Assembly (NCBI GenBank): GCA_020350885.1
Contig: CP070727.1
Location: forward strand, 1,167,054-1,208,920
DNA length: 41,867 bases
DNA from: a bacterium
Lineage (GTDB): Bacteria; Krumholzibacteriota; Krumholzibacteriia; Krumholzibacteriales; Krumholzibacteriaceae
Direction of reading: 5' to 3'
The position numbers were made by a program, and so were the translations under genes. Positions 9,002-17,223 of the stretch are shown here, piece by piece (the stretch's first letter is position 1; each line of letters starts with the position of its first letter). Under the pieces are notes generated by a model. It made no database searches and was not told the origin of the DNA. It was given only the letters and a program-made list of their open reading frames with translations.

Positions 9002-9964
9002 TCATGACGGCAGCATGGTGTCCATGCGACCGGCGATTATCTCCTCCGGCATGCGGTTCAGCAGGCCTGATACGATCATTCGCAGCAGACGCATATCCCT
9101 ATCAATCAGCTCGAGATGATAGAGCACGGGCGAAAGATCGAAGAACCGGTACCGGCTCTCCCCGAGAAGATCGAGGAGAAACCGATCGAGGAGTATATCG
9201 ATCTTCCAGAGCGGTATCTCGACAGAAAGCCCGAGCCCGATTAGCCCCCTGTAATCGGTAAAGGCGAGCATGGAATACAGCTCACCCTCCGGTTCCCTGA
9301 AGAGAGCTGAGAGCCTGTCCGTGTCGAGCTCCCCGCCACCGATCCATACACGTCCGGGTTCCTCCGTGCGGAGCGGGACACGTTTGAGCCTGATGAAGTT
9401 TTTGATATTCGTACAGTCGATCTTCCAGCGGATATAGTCCCTACCCGATCGAGCGGGCGCCGATTCCAAGAGATATCGCCACTTCTCCGATTCACCGCTG
9501 TACTCGACAGCGGCGACTCCGTGCTCCTCGCCTGCCAGCTCGAGCCGGGCGCCGAATTCCTTCAGGTGTTCGGGAAGGAGCCCCCACTCACTACCCGTAA
9601 CGGCATGTGCCACCGTCTCCGGATCGACGAGCCCGTAACCACTCAGTGCCGGCGTCTCGCGCAGGAGACGGGCCTTCATCATGTGCGTGACGTTGTCGAA
9701 GTCGTAGCCGACGCGCACAAAGGTGATCGTTTCCTCGTCGGTAATGAGGGACGAGATCAACTCGAGCACCGCCGCCTTCTCGGCCTCGATCCCCATCTCG
9801 AAGTCATAGGGCGAATCCACCGGCTCGAACCCCCTGTACTGTTCCCTGAGGGTTACAAGCAGTCCTTCCTCGGAGGTCCGTGCGAGACGCTGGAACCACG
9901 CACGATCGGGCATGAGGGCCTCGAGGGAGCGGAGGCGGGCGATGATATAGGTATAATCCTGCAC
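9002..9964 (-). CDS. atpC: V-type ATP synthase subunit C
   Basis: Subunit C (the AC39/Vma6 family) is the funnel-shaped socket that joins the D/F axle to the membrane c-ring. The 320-residue, mostly helical protein begins with YTYIIARLRSLEALMP and contains the FVRVGYDFDNVTHMMKARL segment typical of the family. Translation starts at GTG (9964) behind a good GGAG site 5 nt away. It sits between subunits E and F, with 15- and 19-nt gaps. Confidence 0.9.
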   Translation of the reverse strand: MQDYTYIIARLRSLEALMPDRAWFQRLARTSEEGLLVTLREQYRGFEPVDSPYDFEMGIEAEKAAVLELISSLITDEETITFVRVGYDFDNVTHMMKARLLRETPALSGYGLVDPETVAHAVTGSEWGLLPEHLKEFGARLELAGEEHGVAAVEYSGESEKWRYLLESAPARSGRDYIRWKIDCTNIKNFIRLKRVPLRTEEPGRVWIGGGELDTDRLSALFREPEGELYSMLAFTDYRGLIGLGLSVEIPLWKIDILLDRFLLDLLGESRYRFFDLSPVLYHLELIDRDMRLLRMIVSGLLNRMPEEIIAGRMDTMLPS

Positions 9965-9979
9965 GTATCTCCACCATCC

Positions 9980-10573
9980 CTACTTCTCGGCGAAGAGTGT
10001 GGAGGCAATCCGGTGCTCGACCCTCTCCTTGAGCTGCTCGAAGAGAACATCGAGCGTGAGGTCGATGGTCCGCCGCTCCTGGCGAAGGATGACACCCCAC
10101 GTGAAACCACCCTCCTCGCCCGAGAGTGTGAAGTGCCCTTCTGGCCGGTATGCGGAGTTGAGCGAAGCTAGGAAATCCTCATCGAAGAGCCCACGCTGAT
10201 CCGCCGGGACGACAATGGCCTCCCGTCCGGTCACCGCCCGTTTGAGGATCAGGGTCTTCAGGAGCTCGAGGTACTCCCCCTCCGGGAGCCTGCGTACCCG
10301 GTCGGCAGCCTCACTGTAGAGCTCGTCCAGGATCTCCCGTTTCCTGGCGAGGACGGTCTTTCGCAGCTCGAGTTGCTCGTTCACGACGATACGCTTCTCC
10401 TCCTCGGAGGCCTTCCGCTTTGCCCTGCCCTCGAGGGCTTCCTTGATCCGGCCCACCCTCGTGGCGTACTCGCCGGCGATCTCTTCCGCCTCCCGCTTGG
10501 CCTTCTCCAGGATCTCCCCGACCGCCGCACCGGTCTCCTCATCGATCCGTTTGAGAATACTGTCTATCGCCAT
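9980..10573 (-). CDS. atpE: V-type ATP synthase subunit E (peripheral stalk)
   Basis: Subunit E pairs with the G/H subunit to form the peripheral stalks that hold the head against rotation. It is 197 residues long. The first half is a long, highly charged coiled-coil helix rich in Glu, Lys and Arg with small Ala positions. The C-terminal half is a globular alpha/beta domain that contacts subunit B. Length and order (K-E-C) match the family. The Shine-Dalgarno site is weak (GGA about 9 nt upstream). Confidence 0.88.
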   Translation of the reverse strand: MAIDSILKRIDEETGAAVGEILEKAKREAEEIAGEYATRVGRIKEALEGRAKRKASEEEKRIVVNEQLELRKTVLARKREILDELYSEAADRVRRLPEGEYLELLKTLILKRAVTGREAIVVPADQRGLFDEDFLASLNSAYRPEGHFTLSGEEGGFTWGVILRQERRTIDLTLDVLFEQLKERVEHRIASTLFAEK

Positions 10574-10607
10574 CGTGTTTCATCCATTCATGTTTTCCGT
10601 ATGTACC

Positions 10608-11084
10608 CTAACCCCCGAGCGTTATCCGCTGCAGGAGAAGTATGGTTCCCAAGAGACCCAGCACTGCGTAGGTTTCAACAACTACACCGAAGACCATCCC
10701 CTTGCCGACCTCACCGGGACGCTTCGCAACGAGGCTGCAGGCGGCCGCACACACCTTGCCCTGGTAGAGACCGGAGATCAGACCGGTGATTGCGACCGGC
10801 AGGGCCGCTCCGAGCACCTCCAGACCCGTGGAGACGGGGATCTCGCGGAGTGGAACCCCCCACCCGACGACCCGGTTGATGATCATGAAGAGGGCGACGA
10901 GACCGTAGATACCCTGGGTGCCGGGCAGTGCCTGGAGCACGAGGAGACGACCGAACTTTTCCGGATCCTCACTGACGACGCCGTTCGCCGCCTGCCCTGC
11001 GACCCCCGTACCAAGTGCCGATCCCGCACCGGCGAGCCCCGCAGCGAGTGCGGCACCCAGAACAACGAGCATAAACCCCAGCAT
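10608..11084 (-). CDS. atpK: V-type ATP synthase subunit K (c-ring), with Na+-binding residue set
   Basis: This is the ion-carrying rotor ring subunit. At 158 residues with four membrane helices, it is the duplicated NtpK type rather than the short two-helix form. The ion-binding carboxylate is Glu137 in helix 4 (VVVETYAVLG). The first hairpin carries LPGTQGIY (residues 53-60), and Gln108 lies in helix 3. In Enterococcus hirae NtpK, Na+ is bound by Leu61, Thr64, Gln65, Gln110 and Glu139 with Tyr68 nearby. The same residues with the same local spacing (L53, T56, Q57, Y60; Q108 and E137, 29 apart) occur here, so Na+ coupling is likely but inferred. A GGAG site lies 9 nt before the ATG. Confidence 0.95.
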   Translation of the reverse strand: MLGFMLVVLGAALAAGLAGAGSALGTGVAGQAANGVVSEDPEKFGRLLVLQALPGTQGIYGLVALFMIINRVVGWGVPLREIPVSTGLEVLGAALPVAITGLISGLYQGKVCAAACSLVAKRPGEVGKGMVFGVVVETYAVLGLLGTILLLQRITLGG

Positions 11085-11114
11085 AGCATCATCTCCTTCC
11101 CGAGATTTCAGGAC

Positions 11115-13085
11115 CTACGAGTTTTTCCGTTCCTTCAGTACGGTATAGCGTCGTTCACTCTGAAACGGTTGAAACTCCCTGCCGCCCCCGGTGAAGAACT
11201 TCGAGAAGAACTCGAGGTATTGAAGACGTCCGGAATGGACAAAGGCACCGAGGGTGTTGACGGCAAGGTTGAAACCGTGTCCGAGAACCAGCACGAGCAG
11301 GGCTGCCACGTATCCGATATAGTACGGCAGCCCCAGCACCATTCCTGCGATGCCGTTCACGGCCAGAGCGATCGCACTGGTTGCGAGACCGAGGGCAAGC
11401 AGCCGTGCGTACGAGAGCACATCACCGAAGTATCCGACGACATCGTAGAATCCGATGAGCCCTTTGAATCCCTTTGCGACGATATTCTTCTGCTTCCTTC
11501 CGCCGGTAAGGAATATCGCAGCAGCGAAGACAAGTGCAGCCCGCGTGCACCAGAAGGTGAGTTGCGGGGGGATCACGCCGCCGAGGATCGCCGAATACCC
11601 GAGCGGTGCCAGGGCTGTGAGAAAGAGGATCCAGAGAAGATCGTCGAAGATGCCGTCCCACAGGAGCCCGGCGCGGATGTTTGCCACCATCCTGATACCC
11701 ATCCCGAAGAGGATATGCACGAGTCCCATGAGGAAAGCGATGTTGAGCATCTTCATGGGTTCCTCGAGAGGATTGATAAAGATAAACTGCCTGATGAATG
11801 CAGGGAACGAATCCGCATTGATACCGAAGACACCGCCCGTCACGAATCCCACCAGTGCCGTAACGAGACCGCCCATGAAGAGGACCCTGATGAGCCGTCC
11901 GGCACCACCCGCCGGCTTGAACTTGATGAGGATCACGGCCGCTACTGCGGAGAGGGTGAGGCCGTACCCCGCATCCGTCAGACAGAGGGCGAAGAAGAGA
12001 ATGAAGAAGGGGGCGAGAAGCGGTGTAGGATCGACCTCGCGGTAGACGGGGCGGCCATAGAGGGTCGTAATGAACTCGAAGGGCCGGAATGCGGTTCTGT
12101 TTGCGAGCAGGATAGGCGGGTTCTCGTTCTCGAAGGGCTGTCGAAAGAAGAGCTCGATCTCCTCGAACCGTTCGGCGAGGCCTTTCTCGAGACGCCGGCG
12201 GTCGATCGCGTTGATCCACCCCTCAAGGAGAAAGGTACTGTCGGTGCGGAACAGATCCCGCTCGACCTGCATAAGCCCGATCCGCTCGCCGAGATGATCG
12301 GAGATGACGAGGAGCTTATCGCGTTCTGCGGCAAGCGTACGTGCCCGCCCTTCGGCCTCGTCTATCTCATGTTCCAGCTCCGTCCAGCGCATCCGCTGGG
12401 CCTGTATAATCTCATCCGGTGTTCCAGAGATATTCTTGAAATCACTTCGATGGGCGCCGATCGCCTTGAGCTCGTGTGTGGCGGGATCACCGTCCGATTC
12501 AGGCAGTATAACCGCCACGTGGCGGTATCCGCCTCCTCTGGAAACCTCCTCGAAGTGCGCATACGGGAAGTGGCCGTGCAAGCGATCGATTCCCGCCTCG
12601 ACCTGTTTCTCGGGGATGTTCCAGAGCTGGGTCACGAAGCCTTCGGTCGACAGGGTCTCGAGCGCAGTACCGATCGGTCGCCATGGTTCGAGCGAGCGCA
12701 CGAGTTCCCTGCTCCGTGCCAGCTCGTCGCGGTTACCGCGTATCACGTTTTGGAGCTCATTGCACTGCCGCCACATATCTGCGACATCGATGTCACGTAC
12801 AAGTCTCTCGCTCTCCTCGGTGGATATCCCCAGGCGCCCCTTCGAGAGCCGCTCGAAAAAGGAACGCTGCTCGCTGTACTCTTCAGTAAACTCAATCGAC
12901 GCATCGGTGAGCTCCTTGAGACGCGTAAGCTCCCGCACCGTCTCCTCGTCGAAGGCGGACTCCCACTCCTGCACGGAAACCTCGGTGACCTCGATCGAAC
13001 CCGACTCGCGAAGGAACGACTTCAGGTCGCCCTTGATCGAGCTGTGCCCGAGAATCTGAACCTTGAGCATCCGGCTTACGGTCAT
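11115..13085 (-). CDS. atpI: V-type ATP synthase subunit I (membrane stator)
   Basis: Subunit I (the a-subunit, 116-kDa family) forms the ion half-channels beside the c-ring and anchors the stalks. Residues 1 to about 350 are the soluble arm with coiled-coil stretches. From about residue 354 (PLLAPFFILFFALCLTDAGYG) there is a run of seven or eight membrane segments. The essential arginine is at 561 in the SYARLLALGLA motif, equivalent to the conserved Arg of yeast Vph1. The closing GHGFNLAVNTLGAFVHSGRL segment is also canonical. The 656-residue length is normal for bacteria. A GGGAGA site precedes the ATG at 13085. Confidence 0.95.
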   Translation of the reverse strand: MTVSRMLKVQILGHSSIKGDLKSFLRESGSIEVTEVSVQEWESAFDEETVRELTRLKELTDASIEFTEEYSEQRSFFERLSKGRLGISTEESERLVRDIDVADMWRQCNELQNVIRGNRDELARSRELVRSLEPWRPIGTALETLSTEGFVTQLWNIPEKQVEAGIDRLHGHFPYAHFEEVSRGGGYRHVAVILPESDGDPATHELKAIGAHRSDFKNISGTPDEIIQAQRMRWTELEHEIDEAEGRARTLAAERDKLLVISDHLGERIGLMQVERDLFRTDSTFLLEGWINAIDRRRLEKGLAERFEEIELFFRQPFENENPPILLANRTAFRPFEFITTLYGRPVYREVDPTPLLAPFFILFFALCLTDAGYGLTLSAVAAVILIKFKPAGGAGRLIRVLFMGGLVTALVGFVTGGVFGINADSFPAFIRQFIFINPLEEPMKMLNIAFLMGLVHILFGMGIRMVANIRAGLLWDGIFDDLLWILFLTALAPLGYSAILGGVIPPQLTFWCTRAALVFAAAIFLTGGRKQKNIVAKGFKGLIGFYDVVGYFGDVLSYARLLALGLATSAIALAVNGIAGMVLGLPYYIGYVAALLVLVLGHGFNLAVNTLGAFVHSGRLQYLEFFSKFFTGGGREFQPFQSERRYTVLKERKNS

Positions 13086-13126
13086 ATCGTCTTCTCCCGA
13101 ATCCTCGAACGGGCGTACAAAAGGGG

Positions 13127-13444
13127 CTACAATCCCTTCCTGAACATGTCGATTATCAGATCGAGAGCCGGTTCCCGATTCCTCTTTACCAGAACGCTCA
13201 GCGAAGCGACCTTCCTGGCATTTTCCGCCCTGAGGCCCGAGATCGTCTCTTCAGCCTTTTCACGGGCGCGGGCCATCAGGGAGCGTTCGAGCTCGGCGGC
13301 CTCGACCCTGACATCATCGATCTCACGCTCGCCGGCCTCCCGCGCCGCATCCAGGATCTCGGCCGCCCTCCCTTCCGCCTCACGAATTAAGCTCCGGGCC
13401 TTCTCCTCCTTGGAACGGATGGCCTCGAGATGTCTTTCTATCAT
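13127..13444 (-). CDS. V-type ATP synthase subunit G/H (peripheral stalk)
   Basis: This 105-residue protein is predicted to be almost entirely a charged coiled coil, like the G (H) subunit that pairs with subunit E in the peripheral stalk. It begins MIERHLEAIRSKEEKARSLI and has Ala-rich, Glu/Arg-rich heptads throughout. The start at 13444 has AGGAG 8 nt upstream. It is the first gene of the operon, in the position of Thermus atpG. Such short coiled coils are weakly conserved, so the call leans on gene order. Confidence 0.82.
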   Translation of the reverse strand: MIERHLEAIRSKEEKARSLIREAEGRAAEILDAAREAGEREIDDVRVEAAELERSLMARAREKAEETISGLRAENARKVASLSVLVKRNREPALDLIIDMFRKGL

Positions 13445-13658
13445 GAATGGAACTCCTGTTGAAACAGGGAAAAGCGAGAATTAATTGCTTATGTATGTAT
13501 GAATGGATTAGAACCGATTCGAAGAGTTCTCCATAGTATCATTCACGCCAGCGCAGCACTCATGAGATATCAACAGGTGCGTATCGTATCACTAGTTAGT
13601 TCCCGATAACAGACTTGGGGAAAATATGCGTAACTACGGATAAATAAATCATCTTGCA

Positions 13659-13686
13659 CTTATACCATGTGGGGGCGAAATGTCAA
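13659..13686 (-). promoter_or_regulatory. Sigma70-type promoter of the V-ATPase operon
   Basis: On the minus strand there is a perfect -35 TTGACA (13686-13681), a 16-nt spacer and -10 TATAAG (13664-13659). The start point would be near 13651, leaving a leader of about 200 nt before the G/H subunit. Confidence 0.65.
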
Positions 13687-13707
13687 GGGTAAAGATACGT
13701 ATGCAGG

Positions 13708-13727
13708 CAACGGTTCCACAACCGTTG
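13708..13727. repeat. 20-bp palindrome between divergent promoters, possible operator
   Basis: CAACGGTT (13708-13715) and AACCGTTG (13720-13727) are perfect reverse complements around a 4-nt centre. The element lies 21 nt behind the V-ATPase -35 box and 15 nt behind the SGNH -35 box, so one bound regulator could affect both promoters. Its outer CAAC/GTTG bases recur in the palindrome at 4562-4584. Confidence 0.5.
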
Positions 13728-13742
13728 GAAGAGATTACCTGT

Positions 13743-13771
13743 TTGACATAACTAATTTAATGTAATACAAT
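13743..13771 (+). promoter_or_regulatory. Sigma70-type promoter of the SGNH hydrolase gene
   Basis: The -35 TTGACA (13743-13748), a 17-nt spacer and -10 TACAAT (13766-13771) give a near-consensus promoter. Transcription would start near 13778, about 60 nt before the ATG at 13841. Confidence 0.75.
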
Positions 13772-13840
13772 TATGCAATATGCAGGGTTCGGCGCCCGTA
13801 TAATCGGACATGCAGCCTGATGGCTGGAAAGGACTGTCAC

Positions 13841-14977
13841 ATGGAAAGAGATACCGCACCGAAGAAACCGAGTACGCTCAAGGGGGGACGCAGGTTTTTA
13901 TTCTACCTGCTCATGGTGCTCGTCTGCTTCGTCGTCGTCATTGCCGCCGGGGAGCTCCTCGTCCTTCTCCTCAAGCCGCAGGTCTCCCTCTACCCGCGGT
14001 GGGAATTCTCCGTCAAGTACGGCAGGGAACATTTCAAGGATGTCCGGATGGTCCACCGGCAGCCGAGACACTGGAAGTTTGTATACACGATCAACGAGCT
14101 GGGATATCGTGGCCGTGCGGTGCCCGTCGCCGACCGTTACGTAAAACGGAACATTGTCGTTCTGGGGGATTCGTACGCGATGGGAATGGGTGTGAACGAC
14201 GGCGAAGATTTCGCCGCGGTCATGGACAAGAACCTGGCCGACGGCTGGAACGTCATCAACATGGCGTGCGGTGGGTGGGGATTAACGCAGCAGATCCGCA
14301 GGTTCTATGAAACGGGACTCCTGTACAAGCCTTCCGCCGTCGTGCTCCAGTTCTGTAAAAACGATCCGGGGGACAACTTCATCGATAAGGTAACCACCAT
14401 CGAGAACGGGCGCTTTGTCTTTCACAACACGAACCGCCAGCGGAAACTCTTCGCATCCCTTCTCTCCCGCTCCTACCTCGTACAGAACAGCCAGCTCTAT
14501 AGTTTCGCCCGTTCCTTCTACAATCCCTTCAGGGAGGTGGAAGAAGCGGCTGCACAAAGGGCGACCGATGCACCCGGAGACGATAGCACTCCCGTCGGGG
14601 TGGTACACGGACGGACCACGACAGTGGCGAAGCCCGAGGCAGGTACGGCGGAGACCTCAGAACCGCCGCCGATCACAAGACAGGAAGTTTTCTATAATGA
14701 ACTCATCGAGCCGTTCGCGGCAGACCTCCACAGGCGGGGGATCCTTTTTCTCATGATCAGTGTGAACGGGGAAATCGATCTCTTCCCGTACATCAAGCGG
14801 AAGGTCATGGAGCTCGACCGGCAGGGGCTGCTCGACTACCTCGAGGTGACCGAATGGTTCGAAGGGATCGAGGACTACGATTCTCCCGAGGGACATCTCT
14901 GGGGAACGAAGGGGCACCGGATCATCGGTGATCAGCTTACCCGTGTCATTCATGAACACGATACAACCGGACAATAG
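13841..14977 (+). CDS. Membrane-anchored SGNH/GDSL-family hydrolase
   Basis: This is probably an extracytoplasmic esterase or acyltransferase-like enzyme of the SGNH fold. I choose the ATG at 13841 because AAAGGA lies 7 nt upstream; an ATG at 13820 has no such site. A basic N-terminus leads into one membrane helix (FLFYLLMVLVCFVVVIAAGELLVLLL), so the catalytic domain should face outward. Block I is GDSYAMG with nucleophile Ser111. GGWG and the KNDPGDN asparagine follow as the oxyanion blocks. The final block SPEGHLWGTKGHRIIG supplies the catalytic His. A Thr/Pro-rich insert lies between. This is the only plus-strand gene; its substrate is unknown, with glycan or lipid deacylation most likely. 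Confidence 0.82.
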   Translation: MERDTAPKKPSTLKGGRRFLFYLLMVLVCFVVVIAAGELLVLLLKPQVSLYPRWEFSVKYGREHFKDVRMVHRQPRHWKFVYTINELGYRGRAVPVADRYVKRNIVVLGDSYAMGMGVNDGEDFAAVMDKNLADGWNVINMACGGWGLTQQIRRFYETGLLYKPSAVVLQFCKNDPGDNFIDKVTTIENGRFVFHNTNRQRKLFASLLSRSYLVQNSQLYSFARSFYNPFREVEEAAAQRATDAPGDDSTPVGVVHGRTTTVAKPEAGTAETSEPPPITRQEVFYNELIEPFAADLHRRGILFLMISVNGEIDLFPYIKRKVMELDRQGLLDYLEVTEWFEGIEDYDSPEGHLWGTKGHRIIGDQLTRVIHEHDTTGQ

Positions 14978-15056
14978 CACGGCCCGACACAATAGATCAG
15001 GCCGGACTCCGCAATTATTCATGGACGAGTCTGGAAATAGAAAACCGGAAGATTGA

Positions 15057-15087
15057 GCGCACCATTATGATAATCGTAGAAGTGCGC
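15057..15087. repeat. Weak inverted repeat between convergent genes
   Basis: GCGCAC (15057-15062) and GTGCGC (15082-15087) are complementary, separated by 19 nt that include the small palindrome ATTATGATAAT. It lies where a bidirectional terminator for the convergent SGNH hydrolase and acylase genes would be expected, but there is no T-run on either strand. Confidence 0.25.
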
Positions 15088-15110
15088 GAAGTCCGTGCAT
15101 CCCCCGAAGC

Positions 15111-17195
15111 TCAGAACCGTTCATGCAGCTCGAGATGGGCTTCGATCTCTCCCCTCGACAGCCAAACCGGCCGCAGCTCCTTTCGTGCGAGGAGCGGGAG
15201 CTGGTCTGTTCGGTGCGGGGAGCCCGGCTGCGATGCATTCCCGTAGCTCAAGAGGGCCATTGCCCGGATTGGATCGGAAAACTCCACGGCACAGACGTAC
15301 GAATCACCGGCACGGGGGCTGAAGAGGCCGTCCCCGTCCCGGCCGAAGCGTATTTCACGGAAGATACCGAGCCATTGGGGCCCGCCGTTCGCCGGAAGAT
15401 CCAGGCCGTCACCCCGGAACCTGTGCAGATCGCCCCAGGCGATATCGAGCGAGCCGTGCTCCTCCTCGACCGCACGGGCTGCCGCCTCGAGGGCCCGCAC
15501 GGCCGCTGCGGGATCCGAGAGGCCGTCGGGTGTTGTCATCGGATACTCCTCACTCCAGCCGGTCCCGAAGGCCTCATCCTCCCGTGGGAAGCGCCGGAAG
15601 AGCTCGTTTCGGAAGGCCTCGAAGAGCACGGCCCCGCGGCTTTCGGCGTCCGCGCACCGATCCCAGGACTCGAGCACATCGGCGGCACGGCAGGCTGCAT
15701 CCTCGCCGAGTGACCGGGCGGCTGGGATGAGATCGTCGAGTATGCGGTCGGCGAGCTCCATACGGGTCGAATGCTTGTAGGCGATCATCTCCTCGAAGCC
15801 GATCGACTCGTCCTCCCGGATCATGCGCGCCGAACGCTGGGCCCTCAGATGCATGAAGCGGGGCGCCATGTAGGGCGGAAAGTCATCGGGTGAGATCGCA
15901 GCAGGAAAGGTCGTCGTCCAAGGAGGATCGTTGGCGTTCTGTAGCCACCCGCTCGGCGGATCGACCACACGGGGAAGGTCCTCGTACGGGTGCACCGAAG
16001 TCCAGAGGGTGGCCGATGTGTCTCCCGCTACGACACCGGACCAATCAGCCACACCGGCCGGCCGCACGGGTGTCTGGCCGCCGAAGAGGTGCATGATGTG
16101 ACCGTCACGGTCGGCGTACGTGACGTTGAAGAGGGGGAGCTCGAGCCGTTTCAGGTGCCGTTCGAATCCGCCGAGATCGCATGCCCGACACATCCGCCAG
16201 AACTGCTCCAGCATCCCGCTCCTCTCGAGACCGACCACACGCAGGGCGAGTGCGGCGCCGTTCATCTCGGTGACGATCGGGCCGTGTACGGAACGCCTGA
16301 CCTCGAATCGTTCGCTGCGGAGGGTTCCGTCCGCCTGCTTCACCGTGATCGTCTCCATGACGGTCTCGAAGTCGCGAACGGTCCCGTCGTAGCGGTATCC
16401 CTCGCCCTCGAGGGCAAGCTCGTAAAGATCCTGACAGTCGTTCGTGCTGATGGTGAGCGTCCACCCCAGGTACCCGTTGAATGCGATGGCAAAGACCGGC
16501 AGACCCACTGGTGCCACCCCGTAACAGTCGAGCTTGGGCGAGACGAGGTGCGCTTCGTAGAGGAGAAACAGATCGTGCCACGGGAGGTGCGGATTTGCCA
16601 GGAGCAGCGCAGCCCCGCTCTCGGACCGTGAGGGAGCAATGGCCCAGGCGTTCGAGCCGCCGGTCCTCCAGCCTCGCTCGGCGGCCTGAACACGGCGGCG
16701 GTCCGTTACGAAGGTGAAGTGGATCAACCTGATAGCATGCGCCAACACATCTGTCGCATGCACGGGGAGCACCACTTCGACCTCATCGTCTATGAGATCG
16801 GCATGCCTGGCGGCGTAATCATTGATCCCGGCGGTGAACGCATCGAGAAGGGCGCGAAACTCCGGCTCCTGTTCCTCGTACCACCGGTGTGCATGCGAAC
16901 GGAGCCCCATCGTTCGGCACCACTTGTCGGCTTCGAGGTACCCCTCACCCCAGTACTCCGCACCCCGGGCGCGGGACTGCCCGTAGAGGCGAAGCACGAG
17001 ATCTCCGTGGCTGTGCATCTGCGCCCATCCGAATGCACGTAAGAGCGCCGCATCATCGGCGCCGCAGATATGCGGCACGCCCCACGTGTCCCAGAGGATC
17101 TCCGTGTGCTCGATCTTACCCGGGCCGCATGAACCCGCCGTCAGGAAGAGCAATAGCAGGCCGAGCCCCAGGGAACGCCGCAGAACATCATTCAT
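15111..17195 (-). CDS. Penicillin acylase family (S45) N-terminal-nucleophile amidase
   Basis: Members are exported, cleave themselves into two chains and hydrolyse amide bonds of beta-lactams, N-acyl-homoserine lactones or other N-acyl compounds. The 694-residue protein has a hydrophobic export signal with Cys23 in LTAGSCGPG, a possible but non-canonical lipobox. The alpha-chain region contains DTWGVPHICG and AFGWAQMHSHGDL. The self-cleavage site is GG|SNAW, making Ser181 the new N-terminal nucleophile of the beta chain. The NPHLPW and GYLGWTLT motifs are typical of the family. GGAGG lies 6 nt before the ATG. The gene follows the serine hydrolase by 28 nt. The true substrate cannot be read from sequence. 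Confidence 0.9.
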   Translation of the reverse strand: MNDVLRRSLGLGLLLLFLTAGSCGPGKIEHTEILWDTWGVPHICGADDAALLRAFGWAQMHSHGDLVLRLYGQSRARGAEYWGEGYLEADKWCRTMGLRSHAHRWYEEQEPEFRALLDAFTAGINDYAARHADLIDDEVEVVLPVHATDVLAHAIRLIHFTFVTDRRRVQAAERGWRTGGSNAWAIAPSRSESGAALLLANPHLPWHDLFLLYEAHLVSPKLDCYGVAPVGLPVFAIAFNGYLGWTLTISTNDCQDLYELALEGEGYRYDGTVRDFETVMETITVKQADGTLRSERFEVRRSVHGPIVTEMNGAALALRVVGLERSGMLEQFWRMCRACDLGGFERHLKRLELPLFNVTYADRDGHIMHLFGGQTPVRPAGVADWSGVVAGDTSATLWTSVHPYEDLPRVVDPPSGWLQNANDPPWTTTFPAAISPDDFPPYMAPRFMHLRAQRSARMIREDESIGFEEMIAYKHSTRMELADRILDDLIPAARSLGEDAACRAADVLESWDRCADAESRGAVLFEAFRNELFRRFPREDEAFGTGWSEEYPMTTPDGLSDPAAAVRALEAAARAVEEEHGSLDIAWGDLHRFRGDGLDLPANGGPQWLGIFREIRFGRDGDGLFSPRAGDSYVCAVEFSDPIRAMALLSYGNASQPGSPHRTDQLPLLARKELRPVWLSRGEIEAHLELHERF

Positions 17196-17223
17196 TCCGT
17201 CCTCCCGGTGATTATCAGAATCC

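Larger units (their letters stand above)
13445..13840. other. Divergent intergenic region, 396 bp, two promoters and a palindrome
   Basis: This AT-rich stretch has no credible gene. It holds a minus-strand promoter for the V-ATPase operon (13659-13686), a 20-bp perfect palindrome (13708-13727) and a plus-strand promoter for the SGNH hydrolase (13743-13771). The V-ATPase message would have an untranslated leader of about 200 nt (13445 to about 13651). In that leader I see only a short TATG repeat near 13488-13501 and no recognisable riboswitch. Confidence 0.7.

Noticed and set aside
10443..13484. A 1013-codon open frame on the plus strand across subunits E, K, I and G/H
   Set aside because: It is antisense to four clearly recognisable V-ATPase genes, has a low-complexity charged translation with no domain, and is explained by GC-rich codon bias.
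15111..17195. A specific quorum-quenching role for the S45 acylase
   Set aside because: The family includes such enzymes, but substrate preference cannot be read from these motifs.
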